A stretch of DNA of 64,000 nucleotides. It comes from Cokeromyces recurvatus (Eukaryota > Mucoromycota > Mucoromycetes > Mucorales > Mucoraceae). Both the position numbers and the translations under genes were made by a program. The stretch lies in contig NW_026251417.1 in NCBI RefSeq assembly GCF_025118155.1, positions 62,001 through 126,000 of the forward strand, given 5' to 3'. Shown in pieces: positions 24,290-35,116 of this stretch. The notes beneath the pieces were generated by a model. It made no database searches. It saw only the letters and a program-made list of their open reading frames with translations, and was not told the DNA's origin. Numbering within the stretch: the first letter of the stretch is position 1; each line of letters opens with the position of its first letter.

Positions 24290-24800
24290 TATTTATAAGA
24301 TATTATATACAGTATAATATGATAGTTCAGCCAAATCAAAAGACCAATTGTCGCCCAATATATTAACTATATATGGGACGTAATTCATGGAAATCACACT
24401 CTACAATATTATGTTTTTGGCAAGTTTTACAAGATTTTACTAAATTGACAGCATCTTCTAATAAATGTGGCCAATGTAAGCCATCATTATGAATAGCCTT
24501 TACTATACTTTCGGCATCAAAATGTTCGAATACGTGAGCTTTTGTTAGAATAGCTCTTCTTTCATTCTCTAGTGGTGTCATGCAATCTCCACTCTTATAC
24601 TCTGTATAATTTATTTTAAATTTCTCGTTTTGCTTTTTGATTTTTCTAATTTTTTTAAACATCTATCCATTTTATTTTACTGGACTTATCAAGGATCATA
24701 TTCTCCCCAATTTTTTCCATAGGAGGGGATAAATGGCTTAGTCGATCCGCCAGAACATTATCTATGCCTGGTGTTATAATTGTAGTCGTCTTTTATAACT
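24290..24800 (-). mobile_element. Ty3/gypsy-like relic: RNase H end, integrase zinc finger and start of the core
   Basis: Minus strand, right to left: the end of the RNase H domain with the classic junction PGIDNVLADRLSHLSPP (about 24785-24730), a stop, then an HHCC integrase finger: H in HVFEHFDAESIVKAIHNDG, then GLHWPHLLEDAVNLVKSC-KTC-QKHN with the Cys pair C-x2-C (24530-24410), then HELRPIYS and, after a frame change, NWSFDLAEL (about 24335-24305), matching the first catalytic Asp region of the integrase core. The order RNase H then integrase is that of Ty3/gypsy elements. No LTRs, protease or complete RT were seen nearby, so this is a decayed internal fragment. Confidence 0.72.
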
Positions 24801-25489
24801 AAGTTAATAGACATAAATCATCATTTATTACCTAATAAAGATGTTATTCAAATAAGACCAGTATATTGTACTTTACAGCATGATGTGCATTATACAATAT
24901 TCAGTTTTAATAACGGTCATTGTTAGAGTATTCGAGCATTAAAAAAAATAATATTATGTAATAATAAGAATTCAATAGGATTATGACTGTTATATTCAAT
25001 TACATAATCACTTACATAAGCTATACATATTATACATACATTTATAATGTTGAACATTGTTATGTAATAACATCTTAGAGAATAATAATAATAATAGTAG
25101 CATATAAATAATTGGTATTATTGTTATATCTGGAATATTCACTGTGAATTAATATGAACGCGTTGCTTACCCCAGAAATAATGATTGGGTATATTTTTAG
25201 TAACAGTGACAGTTAAAAGAAAAAAAGATAAAATGTATATTATTGCATGCAGGATTATTAGGAGACAATATTTACACAGACAATATTTACACATATGCTT
25301 TATTATAGCAAATCATACTTCTATTAATATCACTTACCTTGCAAGCAAAAAGCATATAAATAGCCCTTATCATTTTTCCATATCATTTTTCTTTTGTACA
25401 ATGTTTGTATTATTTTTTTCTTTTAATAAACTATACAGAGTTTTCACAGACTTGTCTTTTCTGTTTTCTCTTTCCTTATCTTTTGCACT
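24801..25489. other. AT-rich interval, nothing recognised
   Basis: Low-complexity frames only. It may contain decayed 5' parts of the nuclease relic that follows, but I saw no convincing motif before about 25490. Confidence 0.4.
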
Positions 25490-26220
25490 TAAAACAATCA
25501 CTATTTTCGTTCTTGTATGGTAGACCCCAACAGAAAAGATGTATATGTGTCATACCATGGTGTGAATGATCTAAGACGCCTGTCATCTGCTGAATATTAC
25601 GATATGAATGGGAAATATGAATCGACAGAGACTAGAACAAAACCGAAAGAAAAGAATAAATGTGGAATAGATTGAAACCCATATACCTTCTCCAAAAAAA
25701 ACTGCAGTTCTCGAACGTTACAAAGCATACATAATATATATATGCTACAGCACTTTGATACGTTATCTGCTTTCTACAGTTTCCAGACTGCAAGACTGCG
25801 ATGGTGCAGCCACTTTGGGTCTCAGCGGGCAATCGAAAATGCTGTCAACATTTTACACAACGGCTCAAAAAAAAAAAAAAAATACAACTAAAGTAGAAGA
25901 AAAACAGGAGATAAATATGAAAGCAACCACTCTGACGCCCTTCATGAAAGCATAGGAAAGAATAGGAGCTGCTTTCAAACAAGTGTGGAATATTTCAAGC
26001 ATGGCGAACGCGAAATCCATCAAGTAATTAATCTGCAAACAATGTAATATTTATTGGAATCGGGAAGTCATGGCCTCCAAAAATATGTTTAACCATTGCC
26101 AAGTCCATTTGGAGTGGCAATGGCCGTCCAGATATCTTCCAACGACAAAGCGCCACCTCGAATGTGGTTGTCTCAGCTCACTCCGGTGGGCTTATGACTT
26201 AAAGGTTTTACAGGTAAGAA
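25490..26220 (+). pseudogene. Decayed TnpB/Fanzor-like RuvC-fold nuclease gene (C-terminal half)
   Basis: Plus strand, several frames. It opens with SCMVDPNRKDVYVSYHG (25511-25561), matching the RuvC-I catalytic motif with its DP(G/N)xxxD look, then SSAEYYDMNG. Next come a stop and a frame change, IPSPKKTAVLERYKAYII (about 25683-25736), another frame change, LQHFDTLSAFYSFQTARLRW and SQRAIENAVNIL (about 25744-25850), then a long frameshifted stretch. Near the end is CKQC-NIYWNREVMASKNMF (26034-26087): a zinc-ribbon CxxC followed by the RuvC-III motif of TnpB and Fanzor proteins (N-R-D-x-x-A-x-N), here with Asp changed to Glu. Eukaryotic Fanzors are RNA-guided DNA nucleases related to TnpB. The order of motifs supports that family; at least three disruptions and the lost RuvC-III Asp argue for a dead copy. 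The N-terminal half is absent or unrecognisable. Confidence 0.6.
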
Positions 26221-27064
26221 GTCTTTATAAAATAGTAGTTCTATTTTTTTTTCTAAATTCCTTTTTCGTTTTGTCCAAAAAAAAAAAAAAAGGTAAACAC
26301 TGTATCGCTTGACTACCTTCATCATGGTAAACTTCCTCCAGAAATTCCCCCCCTCCCCCTCCTTAGTACAAAACTTGTAACCTGGTTACGTAACTCTGAA
26401 TCTAGTATTTGTTGATATATCTTCCCTTCTCTTTCTTTTTTACCCTATTGCCTATTAAAAGGTTTTTTTTTTTACTACACTTTTATCCTTTCTCGAACTG
26501 ACCCGGGCAACCCATTACGCCGGTATTATGTGCTCACTTAGGTTTTTTAAATTTTTGTTATTCTTTAATCGTATTGCCGCAGTTCTAATGTGTGTGTGTT
26601 TTTTAGACTCCTCCAATATAAGAAGAAAAAAATTTTTAATTCTCGGAATAACAAATAATAATATGACTGCTTCTATTAGTCTATAAATATGTGATTAAAA
26701 TCTCGAAAAATTGAAAAATTTTTTTCTTTTTTTTTTTTTTTCTTTAGACAAATCTTCCAGAATATGGAAAGTATGATGATAGCTTTCATGACCCAGTAAA
26801 CGATCAACCTCCCAAAAGGGAAAAGTATTTCTGTACTTTTTCTCGCTGGGAGACATGACGATACGCGCTGGGGTCACCCTAATCACACCTAATTTACAGC
26901 GTGTTTTTATTAAGCGATCTGACTAAAACATAATAAATTTTTATATTTTTAAACGAGAAAATGATATGATAGTAACTTTATTATTTAAAATAAAAAAATG
27001 GTATAATGGGAATTTGCCAGAGTGGGCAAATGGATTAATAATCAAATGCTGCATTGAATAAATA
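26221..27064. other. Spacer between nuclease relic and GATA factor
   Basis: A GC-richer patch at about 26745-26880 reads TNLPEYGKYDDSFHDPV on the plus strand and could be another coding relic; not identifiable. The remainder is AT-rich. Confidence 0.4.
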
Positions 27065-27481
27065 TCACTTCATACTTGTATCATCCTTTATGATTGATTC
27101 TTCCTTCTTCTTTCTTGATAATTTCGCATAGTCTAAATAAGATAATACGTTAAATGGTGATGATTACAATAAATACATAAAATAGCTTACGTAAACCACA
27201 AGCATTGCAAAGTGTTCGAGCACCATCTGGGCCTCTTCTCCATTCAGGTGTTTCTGATATATTACAAGAATGGCATCTACCTTGAAATACTGGCCGTTTC
27301 TATGTATATACAAAATAGATATAGAGATGTATATATGAATACATAGACTTTATTCTTATTCTATATTATTCATTTTTTTTTCTTTACTCCTCTTTTTCTA
27401 AGTCTATTATTATTATTTGTATTTAAGGCAATAATTCCATTACTATTATTACTATTTTTTGGTACTTGATTATTTTTTATC

Positions 27482-27523
<42 letters not shown>

Positions 27524-28325
27524 AAAAAAAAACAAGTAAGTGATTATGAATGTTTATTCCTATAAAAACTCTATCTATCTACTCTTCCATCATTATCATT
27601 AGATCTATGTTGTATTCTATATTCTGCAGCTAACTGATATTTCCTTAATCTTAGTAAAGCATTCAAGACTTCATTTGCTTTATTAATCATATCGTCTAAC
27701 CAAGGACGGATTAATGTTGGATTATTAAAATCATTTTCTATGATTGTCTGTTTTCTTTCGTTCATGTTATCTACAAGACTATTACAATGCCTAATAACCT
27801 TAAATTTTAAGGAGAGATAGAGATAATATTAAATTTACTAAAATGAGTGATAAATCCGTTGTTATCATTGTCGTCTTACTTGATCAATATCTTTTTCAAT
27901 ATGATGTATCGAAGGCGCTAATATTGAATTAGGTGTTAAAATAAATTCAACTGGAGTTGTAGTCATTATTTGTGGTAATGATGTAGTAGTAGTAGTAGTA
28001 TTATAATAAGAATTCATTCTACTTGTATTACTATTATTATGTTGATGTGATGATAATGTAATAGTGTCCTCTGTATTATACCATAGTCGACTAGTGTTAT
28101 TAGATAAAATAGGCGGTAAAGTAGGTCGCTCATTATTTATTGCTTTATTACTAAATGGTATTGTAACATCTTGATTTATTCTATTACTATTCATTCTTTA
28201 CATAGATCAATACAATTTTCGATTATAAATGTATGTATGTATGTATGTATGTATGTATGTATGTATGTATACCTTGGAGAAGGGTATTGTTGTTGTTGTT
28301 CTTGTTGTTGATAGGATTGTGACAT
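27065..28325 (-). CDS. nsdD: GATA-type transcription factor of the NsdD/SUB-1 class
   Basis: Five minus-strand exons (28325..28273, 28195..27880, 27798..27583, 27299..27191, 27132..27065) join in phase to 253 residues. The last two exons encode one zinc finger C-x2-C-x18-C-x2-[28 protein letters not shown] followed by [12 protein letters not shown]. The 18-residue loop and the wording [22 protein letters not shown] are those of fungal NsdD/SUB-1-type GATA factors, which control sexual development and light-related genes in ascomycetes; the role in this organism is inference. The N-terminus is Gln-rich ([14 protein letters not shown]), then Asn/Thr-rich; exon 3 forms a helical stretch ([30 protein letters not shown]) that could dimerise. 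The finger sits at the extreme C-terminus, as in NsdD. An exon border splits the last Gly-Leu-His of the finger. Confidence 0.85.
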
Positions 28326-30487
28326 AATAGTATTGGTTTTTTTTAAAAAAAGAAAAGAGAAGAGAAGAAAAGGATTAAAATGAAATATACATATATGTGT
28401 ATCTATATAAATATGTAATATATGTATTAGTTGTATACATTTTTTTTGTGTATATAATCAATGTGACAATCTTCCAATTAGATACGATTACACAGTTTTA
28501 TATATTTATATATATATAATCTTTCAATGACCCAATGAGCACGAGATACTGTTGAATTTATCAAATTTGCTCTAGTCAGATCAATAATAATAAATACTAG
28601 AGGAAAAAAAAAATCTCTTTCTCTCCCTCCCCCCTTTTTTTTTAAGAGTAAGATAAAATAGAAAAAGGCAGTAAAGAAAAGAAATAGAGAGAGAGAGGGG
28701 GGGAGTACAGAATATAAATAATTCCATGAATTTTACAATAAAATAAATGCTTGTCATTTTACAACATATCTCTTTTGTGTCTAAATTAAAGTTTACATTT
28801 ATTTTAAAAGTATTTTGATAAGCTATTTTTTTTTTAAAAAAAAAGGGGGGAGGGGAAAAGGAAACTACCTTTTTCTTATAAAAAGAGTCAATATTAGTTT
28901 TTCAATTCTTGTCTATTGATAAATTCTTATTTTATTCTCTTCCTTACGCTAAATACAATAATTAGTCTGTATATAACTTTATTCTAGTGAAAGATGTACT
29001 CTGCTTTAAATCTAAAACCTGTTTCTTTTATCACCTTCACTATGCCCTTCTAATATAAAATATGCGCATTATTCATATCTGATAGACTTTAGCCGAATTG
29101 TAATTTCTTTGCAATTCATACTTGCTTCTAACAGGCGTTTCTCTCTCTCTCTCTCCCTATAATGCTTAATTTTCATATAATGTTAGAAATCCCATATTTG
29201 GGTAGCATAAAAAAAAAAAGAAAAAAGAAAAAGAAAAAAAGGGATAAAAAGCTGAATCATGTAATAGTTGATGAAATGCTTTTCTGGATTTATAGCCTTT
29301 TCTATGTCAGTATCGTCTATTTTTATTTTACTTCTAGGTTAAGAAGAGCTTTGTCTTTCAGTTATAAATGACCATTAAATTATAGGACCCATTATATGAT
29401 CAATCGTACCTAAATAAATATTTATACATAATTGAAAGACTTCCATGTACAAATAAATGTATATGTAAACCGTGTTATATATTATACACCTTTTAATATC
29501 CTGTATGTGACAATGTTATTGTCTAAATAAAGTATTTTACTCTAAAAGCATTGTTTATCGAAGGTTAAGACAATAGACATCTATATACAAATAAACCTGG
29601 AAATTCAAACAAATGGACACAAATAATTATTTTTCTCTCATTAATTCCATACGATACATATTCATTAATAGAAAGAAAATTATATTTTTTGTTTCCACTG
29701 AATATGTTTTAATATTGAAGCAGTATATTTATATAAAATTGAAGGAAAAAAAAATATAAACTACCTTTCTGAAATGACTGTTTTATATTTACTCTTGGAT
29801 ACGAGCTTCGATACTTCTTTACCAATTTAATGAGGAATTGAATGTAAGAAATAAATAATAATGCCAACTTCCTCTAATTTAACTTACTTGTACATTTGTA
29901 TAAAAGCTACTCTATTTCAGGATTCGTAAGGCTATTTAAATAACTGATAAACATATAGATTAAATTATTTATTAGACATTATTTAAGAATGATATCTAGA
30001 GTATGTCTTTTTTTTTTTCCAATAATCAAATTTGAAATTACGTTAAATTGTCAATTAGAAATCAGTATTAGGCCGTGCTACTACTCTCGATTTTGATCTC
30101 AAAAAAAAAAAAAAAAAAAAAAAAAAAGGAGAGAGAGAGGTTGTAAGACAAAATTTGGTGTAGATCACATGCCGTTAATATCTTTTAACATGTAGTTTAT
30201 AAGCCTTGAGTAACAAATGAATCATTTTACCCACACAAAAAAAACCCCCTCTCCTCACATTTTTTACACAAAATCTATCTTTCAAGAAAGAAAGTTAAAT
30301 CGTAATAGTAGATTGTTCTTCTTGTGAAATCTAAAATTATCCCCTATTTACCTATTTTAAAACACACATAACCAATAAAGAAGGCTAGACTAGACTTAAC
30401 GATGATAACTCGAAAAAAAAAAAAATAGAGCAGCTACAAGTAGTACAACTTCTTATAAATTTAAATAAGAAGGTAAAGAAATGTTTA
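28326..30487. other. Intergenic region, nothing recognised
   Basis: About 2.1 kb between the GATA factor start and the SGF73 end. Contains a GTAT microsatellite just inside the GATA gene's first intron edge, a T10-A9 tract at 28826-28844 followed by a G-rich patch, and poly(A) near 30100-30127. No coding block seen. Confidence 0.45.
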
Positions 30488-32270
30488 TTATCGTACTGAA
30501 AAAAATGTAGTATTAGAAGGTTCATTAAAAATAGTATTATTATCTGTATTAAAATTATTTTGTTGTTGTTGTTGTTGCTGTTGTTGCTGCTGTCGTTGTG
30601 AATAAGTATTGTTTAATTTGGGTGTGATAGCATCTACTAAAATATCTCGTAAACGAAAACATTGACGCCGACGCTTAACGAAATAATATCTTTTTTCTGC
30701 AAGTGGCGTAGGTCGACTTTGTTTAAACGCTTGCATCACATTTTCTACTTCTTCATCGGAATCAATAAATGATTCATCATTAGTTTGATTCACTATCAAT
30801 AGTTTACTATCAGCACTGTTAAGATATTGTTGTTGTAATTGACTTTGTAATTTTTTAAGACTTTTAATTGATTTTCCTGCTGTAGTTGTGGTATTAGTAG
30901 CAGTGATAGTATTAGCCGTATTACCATGATTAAAGGTGGATTCAACTAAAATAGAAAAAAAAAAAGTGTTTAATGAATATACATGTATATGAATGAACAA
31001 GCTTTTATATAAAATACCTTTCTTTTTGGCTAGTTGATCTTTAACATTAGGTCTACCTATAGATTTTTTCTGATAAGCTGCTAAGAGAACATCATAGGGT
31101 TGTGATCTTCCTTCTACGGCACGTTTAGCTCCCATTGAATGGCTTTTACAGGTTAATGATCGTGTACATGGTAAATTATTAGGTCCCTGAATAACGCCAC
31201 ACTGTTTATCCAAATCCAATGGTGCTACATAATAAATGCATTCAATGATAACAATAACAAGTCCCCTTTATATATATTTATGTACCTTTCTGTTTTGTAG
31301 TCTTTTTTTGTTGTTTCTCTTTTTTTATTTTCTTCTTTTCTGTTTTCTCTAATGAAGTTGAAGGTGGTCTTTTTGCAGTAGTAACAGGTGAATTTAGTTC
31401 ATCTATAAACACACGCATCAGATAAATTTTATATATTTTACCTTTTACGTTTTACAAAAAAAAAAAAAAAAAAAAAATAAATAAATAAATAAAAAATACC
31501 TTCTAATACAACTGCTTTCTTTTTCTTTTTCAAATCCTTTTTTGTATCCATATCTTCATCATCAGAAAAAAAATCTAATTTCTTTTTATTGCCAAGGCAT
31601 GTCTCTAGTTATCCATTTTTTTTTTAAAAAAAAATATCCTATAATGAATATCAATAAAATGCATATTTTACCTGAATGTTCTTTAAATTTGCTAGGCAAC
31701 AAGGGACGCTGACAATGATTACACTTGACAACCACCATATCTTCTTCCATTGGCATCGTACCAAAGATACTCATATCTTTTATATCTAATTGTGTTGTTA
31801 TAGGCGAACCACTCTCTGAAAAACTATCATCTATTTTGGCTTTAAAATCAATCATCTAAAAAAAAAATATTATTATTATTATTATTTTACCTTCAGATTC
31901 TAGATGCATAGATTCTTTTAATTGAATCCAAGATTGTCCATCAACCTGTTTTAGTTCTTTCACATCTCTTTTATTTATATCCAAGTTAATCTCGTCCCAA
32001 TGTTTGTCATCTTGAAAGACAGATAAAATGCCAGGTGTAATATGCTTTGACCATGAACTTTCTGATTGTAGTAATGGTTTTGATAATTGATTTATTTCTA
32101 AAAGAACACACATACAAAAAATGATGATGATGATGTTGTGTTAAAGTCAATTTACATCCATATTTAACTGGTTTTAAAGTACCTGCTTGTAATTTTTCAA
32201 TTTTATTCTCTTTTTTTTCAAGTACATCTTGTTGCTCTTCACTTAATAGATCTAAAGGGATGTTTAACAT
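30488..32270 (-). CDS. SGF73: SAGA deubiquitinase-module subunit Sgf73/ataxin-7
   Basis: Seven minus-strand exons (32270..32183, 32097..31891, 31839..31672, 31604..31500, 31402..31286, 31224..31018, 30945..30488) keep frame throughout and give 449 residues. Two hallmarks are seen. The first is an N-terminal zinc finger C138-x2-C141...H153-x3-C157 ([21 protein letters not shown] region), completed only by splicing exon 3 to exon 4. The second is an SCA7 domain at about 230-297 with [23 protein letters not shown] and [12 protein letters not shown]. Sgf73 anchors the histone H2B deubiquitinase module to SAGA. Lys-rich linkers and an 11-Gln run near the C-terminus are likely disordered. The second intron is only 51 bases by this model, using AAAG as acceptor; an earlier acceptor would create a stop. 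A 27-residue upstream open frame overlaps the start. Confidence 0.83.
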
Positions 32271-32347
32271 GATGAGCTTGTCAATGACATTATTTTACCT
32301 TTGGTGATGATATTGTGTTTCTTTAAGTTTCCATTTGTTGAAGTCAT
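32264..32347 (-). promoter_or_regulatory. Upstream open reading frame overlapping the SGF73 start
   Basis: ATG at 32347 opens a 27-codon frame whose stop (TAA) overlaps the SGF73 ATG in the sequence ATGTTAA, a layout allowing termination-reinitiation. I could not splice this frame to the main one with a plausible intron: the only GT-AG pair gives 22 bases in the wrong phase. Confidence 0.4.
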
Positions 32348-32398
32348 TATTATGCGTTTCTATAAAGTCTGAAGTTTTTATTTATGTATTTATTAAAC

Positions 32399-32430
<32 letters not shown>

Positions 32431-33043
32431 TTTCGCAAGTTGATTTTTTTTTCCTTGAAAAAAAATAAAAATAATAAAACCATCATATTCATGTAATATG
32501 TAGTTAGCTTAAAATCGCTCAGAAATAAATAAACCTGCCATCATGAAAGATTTCACTAGAAAAAATTCAATTTCCATTTATAGGTTATTGTAGGTTAATT
32601 GATATGTATTCTCTCTCTTTCTCTTTCTCCTTCTTTCTCCCTCTCTCTCTCTCTTTTTTTTTATGATTATAAAACTTGTTGAATACTAAGAATAATAATA
32701 ACCATGACTTATACAATGCAGTATACATGATAATAAAAATGTACCTTTTTTTTTTCTTTCATTTTTTTTTTAACAAGAGGTATTGCTATTGTTGTCAAAT
32801 GATTATTTTTTTTCCTTCTTTCCTTTAGAATACTACTACACCAATAATATGGCCGAAGATTAGGTTAATAATAACCCGTCAAATATCCTTTGTTGGAGTT
32901 GACGGGCGGCAACTTAAAAAATTTTGAAGGATAAACGTTGTTTCTATTAGACGGCCTTTTTATTATTATTGTTCTCTTTTTCTTTTCTTTTCTTTTTTTT
33001 TTTTATTTATTTTTTTTATTTCTTCTTGTTATCCAGCCAATTA
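32348..33043. other. Divergent promoter region between SGF73 and the acyltransferase
   Basis: Contains poly(A) at about 32399-32427, CT-rich repeats at about 32612-32654 and a perfect inverted repeat CCCGTCAA (32875-32882) / TTGACGGG (32899-32906) with a 16-base loop. Pyrimidine-rich before the acyltransferase start. Confidence 0.5.
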
Positions 33044-34593
33044 ATGCCGCCTCAGGAACCAACATTTCATCCTTCAGATCTATTAAAGTCAGAACATAAT
33101 GAATCCTTAGATTTTGTAAAGAATGATTATATTCAAGGATCAAGAAAAAAGTAATAAAGAAATACAAAAAAGGGCTACTTTTATGTGTATATGTATATAT
33201 ATATATATATTTGTAACGATGGTTATATATTACCTATAGATCCAATCATCATATTGAATATACCAGAGACGAATTGGTAATGATAAACTAAATAATATAT
33301 TATTTATACTTTATTTATTTATTTATTTTTTTTGTGTAAAAGTTATCCTATTCAAAATGCTTTACTTCAATCACAGAAAATAAGAATAGCTTTTTATTAT
33401 CAATCACCACTCTACCTAGTATTCTTATTCGATACGGTGTTTTATTTCCATTTCGTTTAATGACCTTGACTGCTTCTACAATAGCTTTCTTTCTATCTTT
33501 ACCTATTGGTGTTGTATTAAAGAATAATGATTTTGTGGTAATCTCTTTAAAAGATTTTTTTTTGATATGAATCGTATAATAACTTTTTCTTCTTCTTCTT
33601 CTTAACAAAGTCATTATGTGTTAAATATTATTGTAAAGGGATATTATTTTCTTTAGGCGTCAAGGTAGATTATATTGGAAAAAAAGCTGAATTAAAAGAA
33701 CCTCATGTGTTTGTGGTGAGTCTTTTTTTTTCATTTTATTTTATTATTATTATTATTAAATCAGGGTTTTATTATATATTATTAGGCTAATCATACATCC
33801 TATTTGGATTATATTTTATTGGGAGCAAATAAGTTTCCTCATGCTGTTGTTATGGCAAGACATTCTGGTGTATTAGGTAATTTTATATATATGTATATAG
33901 ACGATACAAGTCTATGTTATGAGGGATAAAGTCCATGAATTGATATTTTTTTTTGGTTATTTTTTATTAGGCTTCTTACAAAATAATGGTTTAAACTATT
34001 TACATTCACTTACCTTTGATCGGTCAAATATAACAGAACGTAAAATTTTATCTGAAAGGTAACGAATCAAATGGACTATAGAGAATGAATGTGTAAATAA
34101 CGATATGTGTATTTATTAGCTTAAAGAAACATGTGCATTTGTCTAATACTTGGAAGAATCCGATGATTATTTTCCCTGAAGGCACTTGTGTTAATAACAA
34201 GTATATAATTCGTTTTCAAAAGGGTGCATTTGAATTAGGTGCCAAAGTCTGTCCAATTGGTATAAAGTAATCTCTCTCTTTATTTATTTATTTATTCTAT
34301 TTATTTATTGATTCATTTATTATGATACTATTAGATATGATAGATATTTTGGTGATCCATATTGGGATACACGTAAGGGATTCATGTCATATGCGTATTA
34401 CAGAATGACAAGATGGATTACACCTGTCAAAGTAGTCTATTGTCAGCCTCAATCACCACAAGAGAATGAGGATGCTGTTGATTTTAGTAATAGAGTAAAA
34501 GATATCATTGCAACTAAAATAGGTCTTGAAAAAGTAGATTTTAATGGCACAGCAAAACGTGAATTATTACGGGTATTAAAAGAAGTGTCATAA
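33044..34593 (+). CDS. Membrane acyltransferase of the GPAT3/4-LPCAT (PlsC) family
   Basis: Eight exons (33044..33150, 33240..33276, 33343..33537, 33611..33715, 33786..33876, 33971..34058, 34120..34266, 34335..34593) join in phase to 342 residues. Motif I is NHTSYLD (H-x4-D, about H151-D156), motif III is FPEGTC (about 226-231), motif IV is VCPIGIKY, and the C-terminal EDAVDFSNRVKDIIA / LEKVDFNGTAKR block resembles animal GPAT3/GPAT4. A hydrophobic segment (about 70-100, LPSILIRYGVLFPFRLM...TIAFFLSLPIG) precedes the catalytic core and is a likely ER membrane anchor. The enzyme should acylate glycerol-3-phosphate or a lysophospholipid in glycerolipid synthesis; the exact acceptor cannot be told. 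The fourth exon uses an acceptor after a TTC repeat and is needed to give the FSLGVKVDYIG segment. Confidence 0.82.
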
Positions 34594-34939
34594 TAAAATG
34601 TGTGTATATCATTATTTATCTACTATTTATACGCATCTATTTATACGATACTTAGACAGCAGATACATTAGAAATAATAATAGTAAAATAGATAAACATC
34701 ACCATTCATTCTGTAAAAGAAAATAAAAAAAAAAATATCGGAGTTTGATATTACAGTTCATCGTGACTTATTTGTCCTGACATGAAATAGGCGTGTTTCC
34801 TTCCTTTTGTTCTTTCCTTCTTTTTATTTATTTATTTATTATTATTATTTACTCCTCTTAAATTAACTTTGTATCAAAATAATAATAATAATAAGAAGAA
34901 GAATAACAATCAGAAAAAAATAATAATAATAAGGATCAA
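34594..34939. other. Short spacer between acyltransferase and FCP1
   Basis: About 345 bases, rich in AAT and TTTA repeats. Serves as 3' flank of one gene and promoter of the next. No other feature seen. Confidence 0.5.
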
Positions 34940-35060
34940 ATGACTTGCCAGCATAATTCAATGGAATCAGGGCAATGTAGAGATTGTGGATATTGTTCAC
35001 ATGAAGTAATCTATTTTGGTCTCTGTGCTGTTTGTGGTAGACAAGTTGAAGAGTAATTCT

Positions 35061-35116
<56 letters not shown>

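Noticed and set aside
31856..31890. 35-base intron option in SGF73 with the acceptor just before ATGATTG
   Set aside because: It puts a stop codon in frame; the acceptor 16 bases further on keeps frame and the zinc-finger order.
33348..33614. Minus-strand open frame across exons 3-4 of the acyltransferase
   Set aside because: Its plus strand carries the membrane segment of the acyltransferase joined by in-phase splice sites; the reverse frame spans an intron and has no motif.
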